From Microbacterium telephonicum (GTDB taxonomy: Bacteria > Actinomycetota > Actinomycetes > Actinomycetales > Microbacteriaceae), in NCBI RefSeq assembly GCF_003651225.1, contig NZ_RCDB01000003.1, positions 685,259 to 749,258 of the forward strand: a stretch of DNA of 64,000 bases. The letters run 5' to 3'. Below, in pieces: positions 1 through 8,825 of this stretch (its first letter is position 1; each line of letters opens with the position of its first letter). The translations under genes were made by a program, and so were the position numbers. The notes under the pieces were generated by a model. It did no database searches and was not told the origin of the DNA. It worked only from the letters and a program-made list of their open reading frames with translations.

Positions 1-768
1 CGCACTGATCACTCAGTGGCAGATGTTTATTTTCGCGGTGCTGGGAATCGCATCTACCGAGATTCAGCGAGCGCGAGAGGAGCGAACCGACACCCCTCAG
101 ATTCGCCGAGAGATCGTTCGACCCCACTCGACTCGTCAGATACTCGCACCGCGCAAGACGAACTCGTAGACGAGGTCGGCCATGCACCGGCGCCTTGCGC
201 GACAGGCGCACGTAACCGGTGACCACCGCAGCCCCGCTGACTGCGTGATGACGCGGCCGCCGAAGCTGGCGTTGAAGTCGGCGTACGCCACATTCGCTGA
301 TTCCGCTGCTTGCTCCGCGAGCGCGTTCCGATTGTCGTTGCCCAAGAACACGTAGTCTGTCTCTCCGTTCTGCACGGCGGGGCACCCATGAGTAGAACGC
401 ACGCGTCGCCCGCGACGGCGCTGTTCACGAGCGTCGCGATGTTGCTCGTGTACGTCGTGCGGTGTAGCGAGCGCGCGCGGACGACTGGTGACCCCATCCA
501 GCAGCGACCGCGCATCCGCTGTCTCAACTTGCGCGTACCTTGCCTTCCGGCAAGTGAGGGCGGCGTCCTCGGAGGTGCCGCATCTCGTGGCTAGCAGTTC
601 GCGGCCGCTGTGCCGTTGACGCTGCCCGTTCATTACCGAGCAACATTCGGAAACGACCAAGAAATCTGCGGCTGAAAGAGTCCGGGTATCCCCCCGGACG
701 CGCCGATGCGACTCACGCACCACGGCGCGTCGGCTGTCCATTCCCCACCCGAAAGGAATGGCATCCGC
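1..768. other. Mostly non-coding stretch before the cohesin gene
   Basis: No convincing intact gene is present. Base composition is less GC-biased and codon-position bias is weaker than in the following genes. The only coding-like signal is a frameshifted SGNH-like remnant on the minus strand (136-540). No tRNA, terminator or clear promoter was recognised. The ribosome binding site of the next gene, GAAAGGA, lies at 751-757. Confidence 0.5.
136..540 (-). pseudogene. Decayed SGNH/GDSL-like C-terminal fragment
   Basis: Two minus-strand frames carry protein-like segments that join only through a frameshift near 375-385. The upstream frame reads AVAGDACVLLMGAPPC and the downstream frame reads YVFLGNDNRNALAEQ followed by SANVAYADFNASF. 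The order 'VLLM...PP', then a helix, then 'ANVAYADF' resembles the second half of the SGNH domain found at the C-terminus of acyltransferase-3 proteins. There is no start codon, no catalytic GDSL block and no ribosome binding site. The link to SGNH is by eye only. It could be chance, but both segments have the right residue texture and are collinear. Confidence 0.3.
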
Positions 769-1548
769 ATGCCTGCACTCCGCACAGCGGCGAGCCCACG
801 CCGGCTCGGCGGTCGATGGGCGGCCCTGGCCGCCGCGACCGTCGCGCTCTTCGGCGCCTCACTCGCCCTCGCCCCGGCCGCCGTCGCCGCCGGCGGCTCG
901 ATCGGCGCCGTCACCGTCTCGGCGCCCGCCACGGCCGACGAAGGCGACACCGTCACCGTCACCATCCCGGTCGACGCCAGCACCGACCTGTACGCCTACG
1001 ACCTCGTCGTGACGTTCGACCCGGCCCTGCTCGACTTCGACGACGCCTCGGCCACCTTCCCGGCCGGCGGACACGACACCGTCACCGAGACCGCCGGCAG
1101 CGTGCAGCTCACCCACACGCGCCTCGGATCGTCGCCGGGACTCACGGGCGCGCAGACGCTCGCGACCTTCACGTTCACCGCCCTCGGCGGCGGCAGCGCG
1201 GCGATCCAGCTCGCCGGCGCCACGTTCGTCGACTCGACCGGCGGCACCATCGCCCTCCCCGCACCCGTCACCGCGACCGTGGCCGTCACCGCCGCGCCGA
1301 CCGCGCCGACCCCGGGCGCGACCGGCACGCCGTCGCCCACCGCCACGGCCTCCCCCACCGCCACGCCGGCACCGTCAGGCAGCGGGCCCGCAGCATCCGA
1401 CCCGCTCGTCGCGACCGGAGGCGACCCGACGGGCGTTCTCGTCGCCGGCTCCGTCGCCGCGGCACTGCTCGCCCTGGGCATCGTGCTCGTGATCCGTCGT
1501 CGCCGCGGTTTCAGAAGCAGCACCATCAGCCAGGAGGTCGTCCGATGA
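769..1548 (+). CDS. Cell-wall-anchored cohesin-domain protein
   Basis: A 259-residue exported protein. Residues 1-41 form a signal peptide ending AAVAA. Residues 44-174 are a beta-rich cohesin-like domain, with the typical EGDTVTVTIPVD opening, a YAYDLVVTFDPALLDF strand pair and a TFTFTAL strand. Residues 175-210 are a Pro/Thr/Ser-rich wall-spanning linker. A sortase-like LVATG motif (213-217) is followed by a membrane segment (222-242) and RRRR. The start at 769 was chosen because GAAAGGA lies 11 nt upstream and it gives a proper signal peptide. The stop overlaps the ATG of the dockerin-amidase gene (ATGA), so the two are co-translated. Cohesins bind dockerins; the neighbour carries one, so this is probably its surface receptor. 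The 13-residue tail after RRRR is longer than usual for a sorting signal. Confidence 0.8.
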   Translation: MPALRTAASPRRLGGRWAALAAATVALFGASLALAPAAVAAGGSIGAVTVSAPATADEGDTVTVTIPVDASTDLYAYDLVVTFDPALLDFDDASATFPAGGHDTVTETAGSVQLTHTRLGSSPGLTGAQTLATFTFTALGGGSAAIQLAGATFVDSTGGTIALPAPVTATVAVTAAPTAPTPGATGTPSPTATASPTATPAPSGSGPAASDPLVATGGDPTGVLVAGSVAAALLALGIVLVIRRRRGFRSSTISQEVVR

Positions 1549-3392
1549 ACCGCCCCGTCTTCACCCGCCGCCGCGTGCTCACCGGCACCGCGACCCTCGG
1601 CATCCTCGCCCTCTGCGTCACCGGCGCGCCCGCCGCATACGCAGAGCCGGTCGACGCACCCGTGTCGGCCGCGCTGCCGCCGTTCTACACGCAGCTCGAC
1701 CTCACCGGCGACGGACTGGTCACCGCAGCCGACCTCGACGTGGCATCGGCGGCGCTCGGTACCACCTCGGCCGATGCCGCATGGGGCTCGGTCAAGCTGA
1801 TCGACCTCGATGTCGACGGCGAGATCACCGTCGCCGATCTGGCCGCGCTGTCGCAGCGGATGGTCTACGACGACGGACCGTTCGACGTCGTCGAAGCCAC
1901 GACGCTCGACATGCAGGCCGCCATGAACGCCGGGGTCACCACCTCGGTCGAGATCACGCAGAGCTACATCGACCGCATCGCCGCCTACGACCGCACCGTC
2001 GTCACCGGCGCCACGCGCGCACTCAACTCGATCATCACCGTCAGCGACGTCGCGCTGAAAGCGGCGGCGGATGCAGATGCCGAGCGCGCCGCGAACGGCA
2101 TGACCAGCCTGCTGCTGGGCGTGCCGATCGCGCTGAAAGACAACTACGACACCGTCGACATGGTCACCACCGGCGGGTGCGGATGCTGGAACGACAACCA
2201 GACGTCGACCGACGCGTTCATGGTCGAAGGCCTGCGCGACGCCGGCGCCGTCATCCTCGCCAAGGCATCGCTCGACGAGTTCGCCTACGGGTTCGCGTCG
2301 GAGTTCTCGTCGTTCCAGCCGGTCGGGTCGACGCTGCTCGTCGCCTCGCCGTACGACACGTCGAAGACGGCCGGCGGGTCTTCCGGCGGCACGGGCGCGG
2401 CGATCGCCGCGAACCTCGCCGGCATCGGCTTCGGCACCGACACCGGTGGATCGATCCGTGTGCCCTCGTCGTACAACCAGTTGGTCGGCATCCGCCCCAC
2501 CGTGGGTCTTGCCAGCCGTGACGGGATCATCCCGCTCGCTTTGTCGCAAGACACCGGCGGACCCATCGCGCGTTCGGTGATCGACGCGGCCGTCGCGCTC
2601 GACGCCGTCGTCGGCGTCGACCCCGCGGATGCCGTCACCTCCCGCCAGGCCGGACTCGTGCCGTCGTCGTACACGTCGGAGCTGTCGGACACCGCGCTGC
2701 AGGGCGCCCGCATCGGGTACATCCCGTCGATGATCGGCAACAACGCGGCGACGGTCGGGCTTTGGAATCAGGCGAAGGCGACGCTCGAGGCGCAGGGGGC
2801 GACCCTCGTCGAGCTGACCGCGCCCACCGGGTTCTCGGCAGTGCTGAACGAAGGGTCGGGCTCGACCAACGAGTTCAAGCACGACCTCGACCAGTACGTC
2901 GCGACCCACCTCTCACCCAAGGTGACGCAGCGGTCGATCCAGCAGATCCTCGACGGCGGCAACTACGTCACCTCGCGCCGCAGCGTGTACGTGCAGCGCA
3001 ACGGCGTCACCGACAAGGTGTACCAGGACTGGGCCGGAGTCGAAGGCTCGCACACCAAGCAGCTCGCCGCCGGCAAGGTGCTCGTAACGAAGCTCATGGA
3101 CGACAACGACCTCGACACGATCATCTACCCGTCGACGAACGCGTACGGAACCATCGGCACCAACATGCGCCTCAGCCCCAACACGGGCATGCCGGCCGTG
3201 ACGCTGCCGATGGGCACCACGGGCGCCGGCCAGGGCGGATCGTCGGTCGGCGTCAACCTCGAATGGCTCGGACGCGACTTCGCCGAGGGCACGCTGCTCG
3301 GCCTCGCGTACGACTTCGAGCAGGCCACGCACTACCGCACCGCTCCGGTGCTGTACCCGGCGCTCGGCTCGGCGGTGACGCCGCTCGGCTGA
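1545..3392 (+). CDS. Tat-exported dockerin-amidase (amidase signature family)
   Basis: A 615-residue protein. Residues 1-33 form a twin-arginine signal peptide (RRRVLTG, cleavage near AYA). Residues 49-108 hold two dockerin-type calcium-binding repeats, with cores DLTGDGLVTAADLD and DLDVDGEITVADLA. The rest is an amidase-signature hydrolase: Lys198 in GVPIALKDN, the GGSSGG block at 277-282 and the nucleophile Ser303 in DTGGSIR make up the family's Ser-cisSer-Lys triad. The substrate cannot be read from sequence; members cleave amides, including peptide amides. It overlaps the upstream cohesin gene by 4 nt, which suggests non-covalent docking on the wall. Dockerins are usual on glycan hydrolases, so an amidase partner is unusual. 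A strong hairpin terminator follows. Confidence 0.85.
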   Translation: MNRPVFTRRRVLTGTATLGILALCVTGAPAAYAEPVDAPVSAALPPFYTQLDLTGDGLVTAADLDVASAALGTTSADAAWGSVKLIDLDVDGEITVADLAALSQRMVYDDGPFDVVEATTLDMQAAMNAGVTTSVEITQSYIDRIAAYDRTVVTGATRALNSIITVSDVALKAAADADAERAANGMTSLLLGVPIALKDNYDTVDMVTTGGCGCWNDNQTSTDAFMVEGLRDAGAVILAKASLDEFAYGFASEFSSFQPVGSTLLVASPYDTSKTAGGSSGGTGAAIAANLAGIGFGTDTGGSIRVPSSYNQLVGIRPTVGLASRDGIIPLALSQDTGGPIARSVIDAAVALDAVVGVDPADAVTSRQAGLVPSSYTSELSDTALQGARIGYIPSMIGNNAATVGLWNQAKATLEAQGATLVELTAPTGFSAVLNEGSGSTNEFKHDLDQYVATHLSPKVTQRSIQQILDGGNYVTSRRSVYVQRNGVTDKVYQDWAGVEGSHTKQLAAGKVLVTKLMDDNDLDTIIYPSTNAYGTIGTNMRLSPNTGMPAVTLPMGTTGAGQGGSSVGVNLEWLGRDFAEGTLLGLAYDFEQATHYRTAPVLYPALGSAVTPLG

Positions 3393-3412
3393 GCTGTTCG
3401 GGCCCACTGCCG

Positions 3413-3449
3413 GCGGCCCCGGCATCCGATCGACGGATGCTGGGGCCGC
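3413..3449 (+). terminator. Intrinsic terminator after dockerin-amidase
   Basis: A 16-bp stem (GCGGCCCCGGCATCCG paired with CGGATGCTGGGGCCGC, one G-T pair) closes a 5-nt loop, 20 nt after the amidase stop. Only a short T-containing tail follows, as is common in high-GC actinobacteria. Confidence 0.75.
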
Positions 3450-3490
3450 TGGTTTGTGGCGGGGGGCGAGAGCTGGGCCAGAGTGGGGCC

Positions 3491-3715
3491 ATGCTGATTC
3501 CGCTTCTGCTCTCGGTGGCGAGTCTCGCCATCGCCGTCGTCTCCCTGCGCGGAGCCTTTCGCGACACCGACACCATGGTCCGCGACGAGCCCGAGTTCAT
3601 CGGGCTTGCCCAGGTCGTCGGAGCGCACAGCAGCCGCCGCACATGGAAGGCCGTCGGAGGGTTCGCGCTGGCGTGTGGACTCACCGTCGTCGTGGTGCTG
3701 ATCGATCTGGGCTGA
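3491..3715 (+). CDS. Small two-helix membrane protein, function unknown
   Basis: A 74-residue protein not recognised as a named family. An N-terminal hydrophobic helix (about 1-19) is followed by a charged loop containing RDTDTMVRDEPEF and a second hydrophobic helix (about 53-72). Third-position GC bias is good. The start lies 41 nt after the amidase terminator, so it is probably transcribed on its own. The ribosome binding site is weak (GTGGGG). The shape, two helices with an acidic loop, is common in small actinobacterial membrane proteins. Confidence 0.55.
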   Translation: MLIPLLLSVASLAIAVVSLRGAFRDTDTMVRDEPEFIGLAQVVGAHSSRRTWKAVGGFALACGLTVVVVLIDLG

Positions 3716-3850
3716 GGCTCGGGGACCTTCTCGCGACGGACTGAGCTGGGGTGCGGGCGGGCCGACATCCGCGCGTCGGATGCCGGCGGCACGGGTCGTC
3801 TGCCGCCCCTCTTGCTGTGGACAACTCGAGCCAGTGTCGGAGGTACGTTC

Positions 3851-3856
3851 TAAAGT
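3851..3856 (+). promoter_or_regulatory. -10 element of leaderless HNH gene
   Basis: TAAAGT ends 6 nt before the ATG at 3863, so transcription should start at the start codon. No ribosome binding site is present. Confidence 0.55.
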
Positions 3857-3862
3857 CGAAGC

Positions 3863-5203
3863 ATGAAGAACCTGCTGCTCGACCGAATCGCGGAGGCGCT
3901 GGACGCGCTCGACGCGGTGGTCGGCGAGCGCGCAGCCGAGGCGCTCACGCCCGGCGAGCTGGTGCAGGCGAACGCGGCGTTCGGCGCGTTGAAGCGACGG
4001 GTCGACGCGGCTTTCGCTCCACTGGCTGCGGAGATCGCCCGCCAGTCACGGGCGGAACTCGGAAAGGACTCGCTCGCGAAGAAGCAGGGCTTCCGCACGC
4101 CGGTGGCGCTGATCCAGACCACCACCGGTTCCAGCGTGGGTGAGGCGATGAAGCTCGTGCAGGTCGGCGAGGCCACCGCTCCGCGCATGTCGCTCACCGG
4201 CGAGACGCTGCCCGCCAAGCATCCCGCGGTCGCCGACGGGGTCGCCGCCGGCGACCTGGGCGTCACCGCGGCCGCGGCGATCGTCTCGCTGCTCGACCGG
4301 GTCGCGCCGCGCGTCGAGCCCGACCGGCTCGATGCCGCAGAGCGGGAGCTCGCGGCCATGGCACCCGGCCTGCGCGCCGATGAGCTGTCGCGCATGCTCG
4401 CGCGCGCCGAGGCGCACCTCGACCCCGACGGCGTCGAACCCCGGCATGAGCAAGCGCGCGCGGAGCGGTCTCTCACCTTTCAGGAGCGGGACGGCCGGTT
4501 CCACTTCCAGGGAGTGTGCGACCTCGAGTCCGCCGCCCCGATCCGCGCGGTGGTCGAGGGCATCGTCACGGGCGTGCTCCATCGCAACGAGCACGCCGAC
4601 GATGCCGAGCGCGACCAGCGCAGCGTCAAGCAGATGCGGCTCGACGCCCTCGCCGAACTGTGCGCCCACGCGCTCGGATGCGACACGGTCGCGACCGGCG
4701 TCACCACGACCGTCGTCGTGCGCATGACGCTCGAGCAGCTCGAGAGCGGGGTGGGCGCGGCATCCGTCGACGGATTCGACGCCCCGATCCCCGCCGGAGC
4801 GGTGCGACGGATGGCCGCTGACGCACAGGTCATCCCGTGCGTACTCGGGGGAGGCAGCGAGATCCTCGACTGGGGTCGCGCGAAGCGCCTGTTCACCCCC
4901 GCCCAGAAGCTCGCCCTCGTCGAACGAGACGGCGGCTGCGCACGCTGCGGAGCCCCACCCGAACGCACCCAGGTGCACCACATCGACTGGTGGAAACGAG
5001 ATCGGGGAAGAACCGACCTCGCCCGCGGCGCGCTGCTGTGCACTCCCTGTCACCACGCCGTCCACGACGACGGGTGGGAGATCCGGGTCGACGACCCCGG
5101 GGCCGGCACCCCGGCGAAGGTGTGGTTCATTCCACCGCAGTGGATCGACCCCACCCGCACGCCCCGCCTCGGCGGCAACGCCCGCTACGCCCTCACCGCC
5201 TGA
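3863..5203 (+). CDS. DUF222 / HNH endonuclease-domain protein
   Basis: A 446-residue protein with the two-part layout of the actinobacterial 13E12-like family. An N-terminal alpha-helical DUF222 region spans about 10-330. A C-terminal HNH nuclease domain spans about 356-405, with zinc-type cysteines CARC (359-362), the HH pair at 372-373 and CTPCHH (393-398). All HNH metal and zinc ligands are intact. Family members are often multicopy in actinobacterial genomes and their biological role is unsettled; nuclease activity is inferred from the domain. It is preceded by a leaderless-type -10 box and followed by a hexanucleotide tandem repeat. Confidence 0.85.
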   Translation: MKNLLLDRIAEALDALDAVVGERAAEALTPGELVQANAAFGALKRRVDAAFAPLAAEIARQSRAELGKDSLAKKQGFRTPVALIQTTTGSSVGEAMKLVQVGEATAPRMSLTGETLPAKHPAVADGVAAGDLGVTAAAAIVSLLDRVAPRVEPDRLDAAERELAAMAPGLRADELSRMLARAEAHLDPDGVEPRHEQARAERSLTFQERDGRFHFQGVCDLESAAPIRAVVEGIVTGVLHRNEHADDAERDQRSVKQMRLDALAELCAHALGCDTVATGVTTTVVVRMTLEQLESGVGAASVDGFDAPIPAGAVRRMAADAQVIPCVLGGGSEILDWGRAKRLFTPAQKLALVERDGGCARCGAPPERTQVHHIDWWKRDRGRTDLARGALLCTPCHHAVHDDGWEIRVDDPGAGTPAKVWFIPPQWIDPTRTPRLGGNARYALTA

Positions 5204-5214
5204 ACGCCCTCGCA

Positions 5215-5274
5215 TTCGCCTTCGCCTTCGCCTTCGCCTTCACCCTCGCCTTCGCCTTCGCCTTCGCCTTCGAG
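5215..5274 (+). repeat. TTCGCC hexanucleotide tandem repeat
   Basis: Ten consecutive 6-bp units begin 12 nt after the HNH-gene stop codon. Seven are perfect TTCGCC; units 5, 6 and 10 (TTCACC, CTCGCC, TTCGAG) deviate. Being 6 bp long it would be frame-neutral if translated, and it is a likely slippage site. Confidence 0.8.
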
Positions 5275-5285
5275 CATTTGTTCGA
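5270..5285. promoter_or_regulatory. Possible LexA-type SOS box
   Basis: TCGAGCATTTGTTCGA differs by one base from the actinobacterial SOS palindrome TCGAAC-N4-GTTCGA. It lies after the HNH gene and about 320 nt before the next gene, so no obvious target promoter is adjacent. It may be coincidental. Confidence 0.25.
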
Positions 5286-5604
5286 ATCACGAATGCCCGA
5301 ACCCCCTGAGCGGCGTGGGCGAAAACTCTCGCAAGGGGCGCATTTCGCCGATGTTTCGACGGCCCTCCCAAAGTGAACATCTCGTGACGAAGGGCGCTGA
5401 GCGTTTGACCGACCGCATCCACGATGGGAGAGTCGACCACGCCTCCCGACGACGCTGGACCGCAACCCCGATTACGCGGATCCGAGACGTAAGGCCACCG
5501 ACGACCTGGGATATGCGACGACCCTTACTTCTTGGTTTCGCGTTCGACGGTGGCTTGCATCTATCCGCTGCTCTGGGGACAGCGCACGACTTGGGGGAGT
5601 CGCC
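5286..5604 (+). other. Leader region of the polysaccharide operon
   Basis: No gene is seen. Two weak inverted repeats occur: GGCGAAA at about 5318 pairing with TTTCGCC at about 5343, and GATGTT with AACATC further downstream. The promoter of the synthase operon must lie here but no convincing -35/-10 pair was found. A good ribosome binding site (GGGGGAG, 5592-5598) precedes the synthase start. Confidence 0.4.
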
Positions 5605-6951
5605 ATGCTCCGTACTTCGACGTACCTTTTTTCCGGCATCCGACCGACGGACATGCCGAACTTTCCGACCATCTGGCAGTCGATCACCGACTTCTGGACC
5701 ACCATCGCACCGTTCTTCCCGCTGGCCGTCGCCGGCACCATCGTCTGGGCACTGTGGCTGTACCGCGTGATCCTCTCGGCACGCACACCCGCGATCGAGA
5801 GCGACTTCCGCACGACGACCTCGGTCATCGTGCCGTCGTTCCATGAAGATCCCGACATCCTCATGCGCTGTCTCACCACGTGGCGCGCGCAGGATCCGAC
5901 CGAGATCATCATCGTCCTCGACGTCGCGGACCTCGAGGCGTACGACCGCATCGTCGCCCTGAACGACCCCATCATCACGCCCGTACTGTTCGAACACGCC
6001 GGCAAGCGCTCGGCACTCGGATGCGGCATCCGGCTGGCGAAGGGCGAGATCCTCGTGCTCGTCGACAGCGACACCTCGTGGACCCACGGGCTGCTGGCCA
6101 ACGTGCAGAAGCCGTTCATCGACCCCATGGTCGGCGGGGTGTCGACGCAGCAGAACGTGTACCAGCGGGGCACGAGCATCTGGCGCCGCGTCGCCGACTG
6201 GCTCGTCGACCTGCGCTACTACAACTACGTGCCCGCGATGGGCCGATACGGAGCCGTCGCCTGCATCTCGGGACGCACCGCCGTCTACCGTCGCGACGCC
6301 GTGCTGCCCGTGCTCGAAAACCTCGAGAACGAGTACTTCCTCGGCCGGCGCTGCATCGCCGGCGACGACGGCCGCCTCACGTGGCTCGTGTTGGCCTCCG
6401 GCTACAAGACCGTGCACCAGCGTTCCGCGAAGGCGCTGTCGATGTTCCCGTCCAGCTTCCGCGCCTTCGTGAAGCAGCGCATCCGCTGGAGCCGCAACTC
6501 CTACCGCACCTACCTCACCGCGATCGCCAAGGGCTGGCTGTGGCGCACCCCGTTCGTCACCAAGATCACCGTGCTGCAGATCCTGCTCACTCCGGTCACC
6601 ATGGGCCTGACGGTCTTCTACGTCGCCTTCAGCCGGCTCGAGATCTCGACCATCGGAATCTGGGCGGTCGTCGCCTGGGTGCTGCTCACCCGCGGGATCC
6701 GCGGCATCTCCCACCTGCGCCGGCGCCCGCTCGACATCTTCCTGCTGCCCATCGTCGCGCTGACGGTCGTGTTCATCGCCCTGCCCATCAAGCTCTACGC
6801 ATTCGTCACCATGAACAAGCAGGGATGGCTCACCCGCCACGCCGACCAGATCGGCGGCGACGGCCAGACCGCGAAGACCCTCGTGGCGGAACTGCCGGTG
6901 CCCGAGAAGCAGGTCGAGCCGTTCGACGAGCGCGGGGCGGTGGCAGCGTGA
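5605..6951 (+). CDS. Hyaluronan-synthase-like GT2 polysaccharide synthase
   Basis: A 448-residue processive family-2 glycosyltransferase in the membrane. The N-terminus has a membrane helix (about 36-58); the cytosolic catalytic region follows; three or four helices from about 315 to 415 form the export channel. Catalytic motifs are intact: DSD (154-156), GDD (253-255) and QRIRW (291-295). The flanking patterns GKRSA, SGRTAVYRR, GDDGRLT and RWSRNSYR resemble hyaluronan synthases of the HasA/NodC class more than cellulose synthases. The ribosome binding site GGGGGAG supports the start. The next gene overlaps (GTGA), and a UDP-sugar dehydrogenase in the same operon would supply a uronic acid donor. 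The polymer is unknown; a glucuronate-containing glycan is inferred. Confidence 0.8.
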   Translation: MLRTSTYLFSGIRPTDMPNFPTIWQSITDFWTTIAPFFPLAVAGTIVWALWLYRVILSARTPAIESDFRTTTSVIVPSFHEDPDILMRCLTTWRAQDPTEIIIVLDVADLEAYDRIVALNDPIITPVLFEHAGKRSALGCGIRLAKGEILVLVDSDTSWTHGLLANVQKPFIDPMVGGVSTQQNVYQRGTSIWRRVADWLVDLRYYNYVPAMGRYGAVACISGRTAVYRRDAVLPVLENLENEYFLGRRCIAGDDGRLTWLVLASGYKTVHQRSAKALSMFPSSFRAFVKQRIRWSRNSYRTYLTAIAKGWLWRTPFVTKITVLQILLTPVTMGLTVFYVAFSRLEISTIGIWAVVAWVLLTRGIRGISHLRRRPLDIFLLPIVALTVVFIALPIKLYAFVTMNKQGWLTRHADQIGGDGQTAKTLVAELPVPEKQVEPFDERGAVAA

Positions 6952-8825
6952 ATCGCTCCCTCGTGACCACCGCTGCCATCGTGGGCCTGCTCGCCGCTCT
7001 CGTCCTTCCGACCGGGGCGTGGGCGGAAGACCTCGAAGGAACCACCTACGACGAGACCGAAGTCGTCTCCGGCGACGCATACCCGGGCGACCCCGACGTC
7101 GAAGCCATGCTCGTCTCATCCGAGGAGCGCCGCCTCATCGACGTGCGCGCCATCGCCAACGCCGCGGGATGGACCAACATCAACCAAGGCCGCCCCTACC
7201 GCCTCGTCACCGGAAACACCTACACGCTGGTGCTCATCCCCCGCGAGTCGCCGTACACCCTCGCCGACCTGCTGCAATACGCGCCGAGCACCTTCGTGCG
7301 CCAGCCCGACGGCAGCTACCTGCTCAGCGAGAACATCGTCGTCGAACAGGGCGCCACCCTGAAGCTCGAAGACGAAGAGGGCCTCGTGCTCCACCTGGCC
7401 AGCACACCCGACGCGTTCGTCTCCATCGTCACGATCGGAGGGTCGATCGAACTGGCGGGCACCGCCGAGAAGCCGATCGAGGTCGCCGCGTGGGACCCGG
7501 TGTCGCAGACCGCCGACACCGACACCACCGACGGCCGCGCCTACCTCCGCGTCACCGGCGGCGTCGCCCGCTTCTCCCACGTCGACTTCCACGACCTCGG
7601 ATTCTGGTCGGGCGCCACCGGCGGTGTCGCGCTCACCGGCAACGCCGCACCCGACACCCTCAAGGAATACGACGACCTCAACCGTGTCGGCCGCGACACC
7701 GAAGACGCCGGCACGACCACCGTGTACGGCACCGAGATCTTCCCCGCCGACGGGGCCGAGCTGCTCACCACCGAGCCCGACCTCGGCGCGTACAGCTACG
7801 TCGCCGCCGACATCGACGACATCTCCGTACGCGACAACGCCTTCGGACTGTTCATCACCAGCGCGCAGGGCGTCGACATCCGCAATTCGAGCTTCGAGCA
7901 CAACCTGGTCGACGGTCTCGTGCTGCACCGCGACGTGACCAACACCGTCGTGCACAACACCACCGTCTCGCACAACGCCGTCGACGGCGTCGCCGTCACC
8001 CGCGCGGCCACCGGAGTCGTGCTGTCACGGCTCACCGTCGAGCAGAACGGCCGCAACGGCATCACCATCGAGGGCGGCCCCCTCGCCGACGGCCCGAGCG
8101 CGATGGGCACCTCCGTCGGCGACTACGGCAACAACGAGGTCGAGGACTCCATGGTCAGCGGCAACGGCCGCTACGGCATCGAGATCCTCGGCGGCGAGCA
8201 CCTCACCGTCGACGCCAACACCGTCGACGGGCACGATATGGGCATCGTCGTCGCGGATGCCGTCTCCGACGTCACGATCACCGACAACCTCGTGCAGCAC
8301 TCCAGCGAGCACGCCATCGCACTCCGCGGCGGGGTGACCGGGGCGACGGTGCAGGGCAACGACATCGACGGCGGCGAAGTCGGCATCTACTTGCGCGACG
8401 CCTCCGGCAGCGTCGATCGGAACACGATCATCGGCGTCTCCAACCACGCCGTGACACTGATCGCCGCCACCGGTGCCACACAGATCACCAACAACGACGT
8501 CTCCGGTCGTGGTCCCAGCGCGATCGACATCGCGCGCGCCGGCTCCATCGACCCCACCACTCGAGCCAACGACGTCGACGCCTGGGTGTCGACCAAACCG
8601 CTCGACGTGATCCTGCGGAGCATCTTCCAGCCGCTCACCGTGCTGTGGCTGATCCTCGGCGCGCTCGTCGTGTTCAGCGCCATCAGCGGCGTGCGAGCGC
8701 GGCGCAAGAACGCCGGTATCCGGCATCCGTACGCTTCGCACACTCCGCTGTCTCAACTCACCTCCGGCATCGCCGACCCGACCGCCTTCGGACGACCGCC
8801 GGCCCACGAGGGGAACTCCCGATGA
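6948..8825 (+). CDS. Exported right-handed beta-helix protein with C-terminal membrane anchor
   Basis: A 625-residue protein starting at GTG, overlapping the synthase stop by 4 nt. It has a signal peptide (1-25, ending GAWA), a unique N-terminal domain, then about 300 residues of NosD-like beta-helix coils with asparagine-rich turns (HNTTVSHNAVDGVAV, GNGRYGIEILGG). A membrane helix spans about 563-582 and a basic cytoplasmic tail follows. Beta-helix proteins in polysaccharide operons are commonly lyases, C5-epimerases or glycan-binding export proteins. The DPHD-type catalytic motif of alginate C5-epimerase AlgG was not seen, so epimerase activity is not claimed. Tight coupling to the synthase points to work on the nascent glycan outside the membrane. 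Confidence 0.7.
   Translation: MNRSLVTTAAIVGLLAALVLPTGAWAEDLEGTTYDETEVVSGDAYPGDPDVEAMLVSSEERRLIDVRAIANAAGWTNINQGRPYRLVTGNTYTLVLIPRESPYTLADLLQYAPSTFVRQPDGSYLLSENIVVEQGATLKLEDEEGLVLHLASTPDAFVSIVTIGGSIELAGTAEKPIEVAAWDPVSQTADTDTTDGRAYLRVTGGVARFSHVDFHDLGFWSGATGGVALTGNAAPDTLKEYDDLNRVGRDTEDAGTTTVYGTEIFPADGAELLTTEPDLGAYSYVAADIDDISVRDNAFGLFITSAQGVDIRNSSFEHNLVDGLVLHRDVTNTVVHNTTVSHNAVDGVAVTRAATGVVLSRLTVEQNGRNGITIEGGPLADGPSAMGTSVGDYGNNEVEDSMVSGNGRYGIEILGGEHLTVDANTVDGHDMGIVVADAVSDVTITDNLVQHSSEHAIALRGGVTGATVQGNDIDGGEVGIYLRDASGSVDRNTIIGVSNHAVTLIAATGATQITNNDVSGRGPSAIDIARAGSIDPTTRANDVDAWVSTKPLDVILRSIFQPLTVLWLILGALVVFSAISGVRARRKNAGIRHPYASHTPLSQLTSGIADPTAFGRPPAHEGNSR

Noticed and set aside
996..2909. Long minus-strand open frame opposite the cohesin and amidase genes
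   Set aside because: Its composition is that of an antisense shadow; the plus strand carries clear domain motifs.
3253..3792. Minus-strand frame covering the small membrane protein
   Set aside because: No hydrophobic pattern or ribosome binding site, and it overlaps the amidase gene end; the plus-strand protein has better coding character.
5215..5274. CRISPR-like array
   Set aside because: Units are 6 bp and directly adjacent with no spacers; it is a simple tandem repeat.
5287..7119. Long open frame on the minus strand opposite the synthase
   Set aside because: It is Arg/Asp/Gly/His-rich low-complexity sequence produced by GC-rich codon bias, overlaps two well-supported genes and lacks any family motif.
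6948..8825. Alginate C5-epimerase (AlgG) assignment for the first beta-helix protein
   Set aside because: The gene context and fold suit it, but the DPHD-type catalytic motif was not found, so only a beta-helix call is made.
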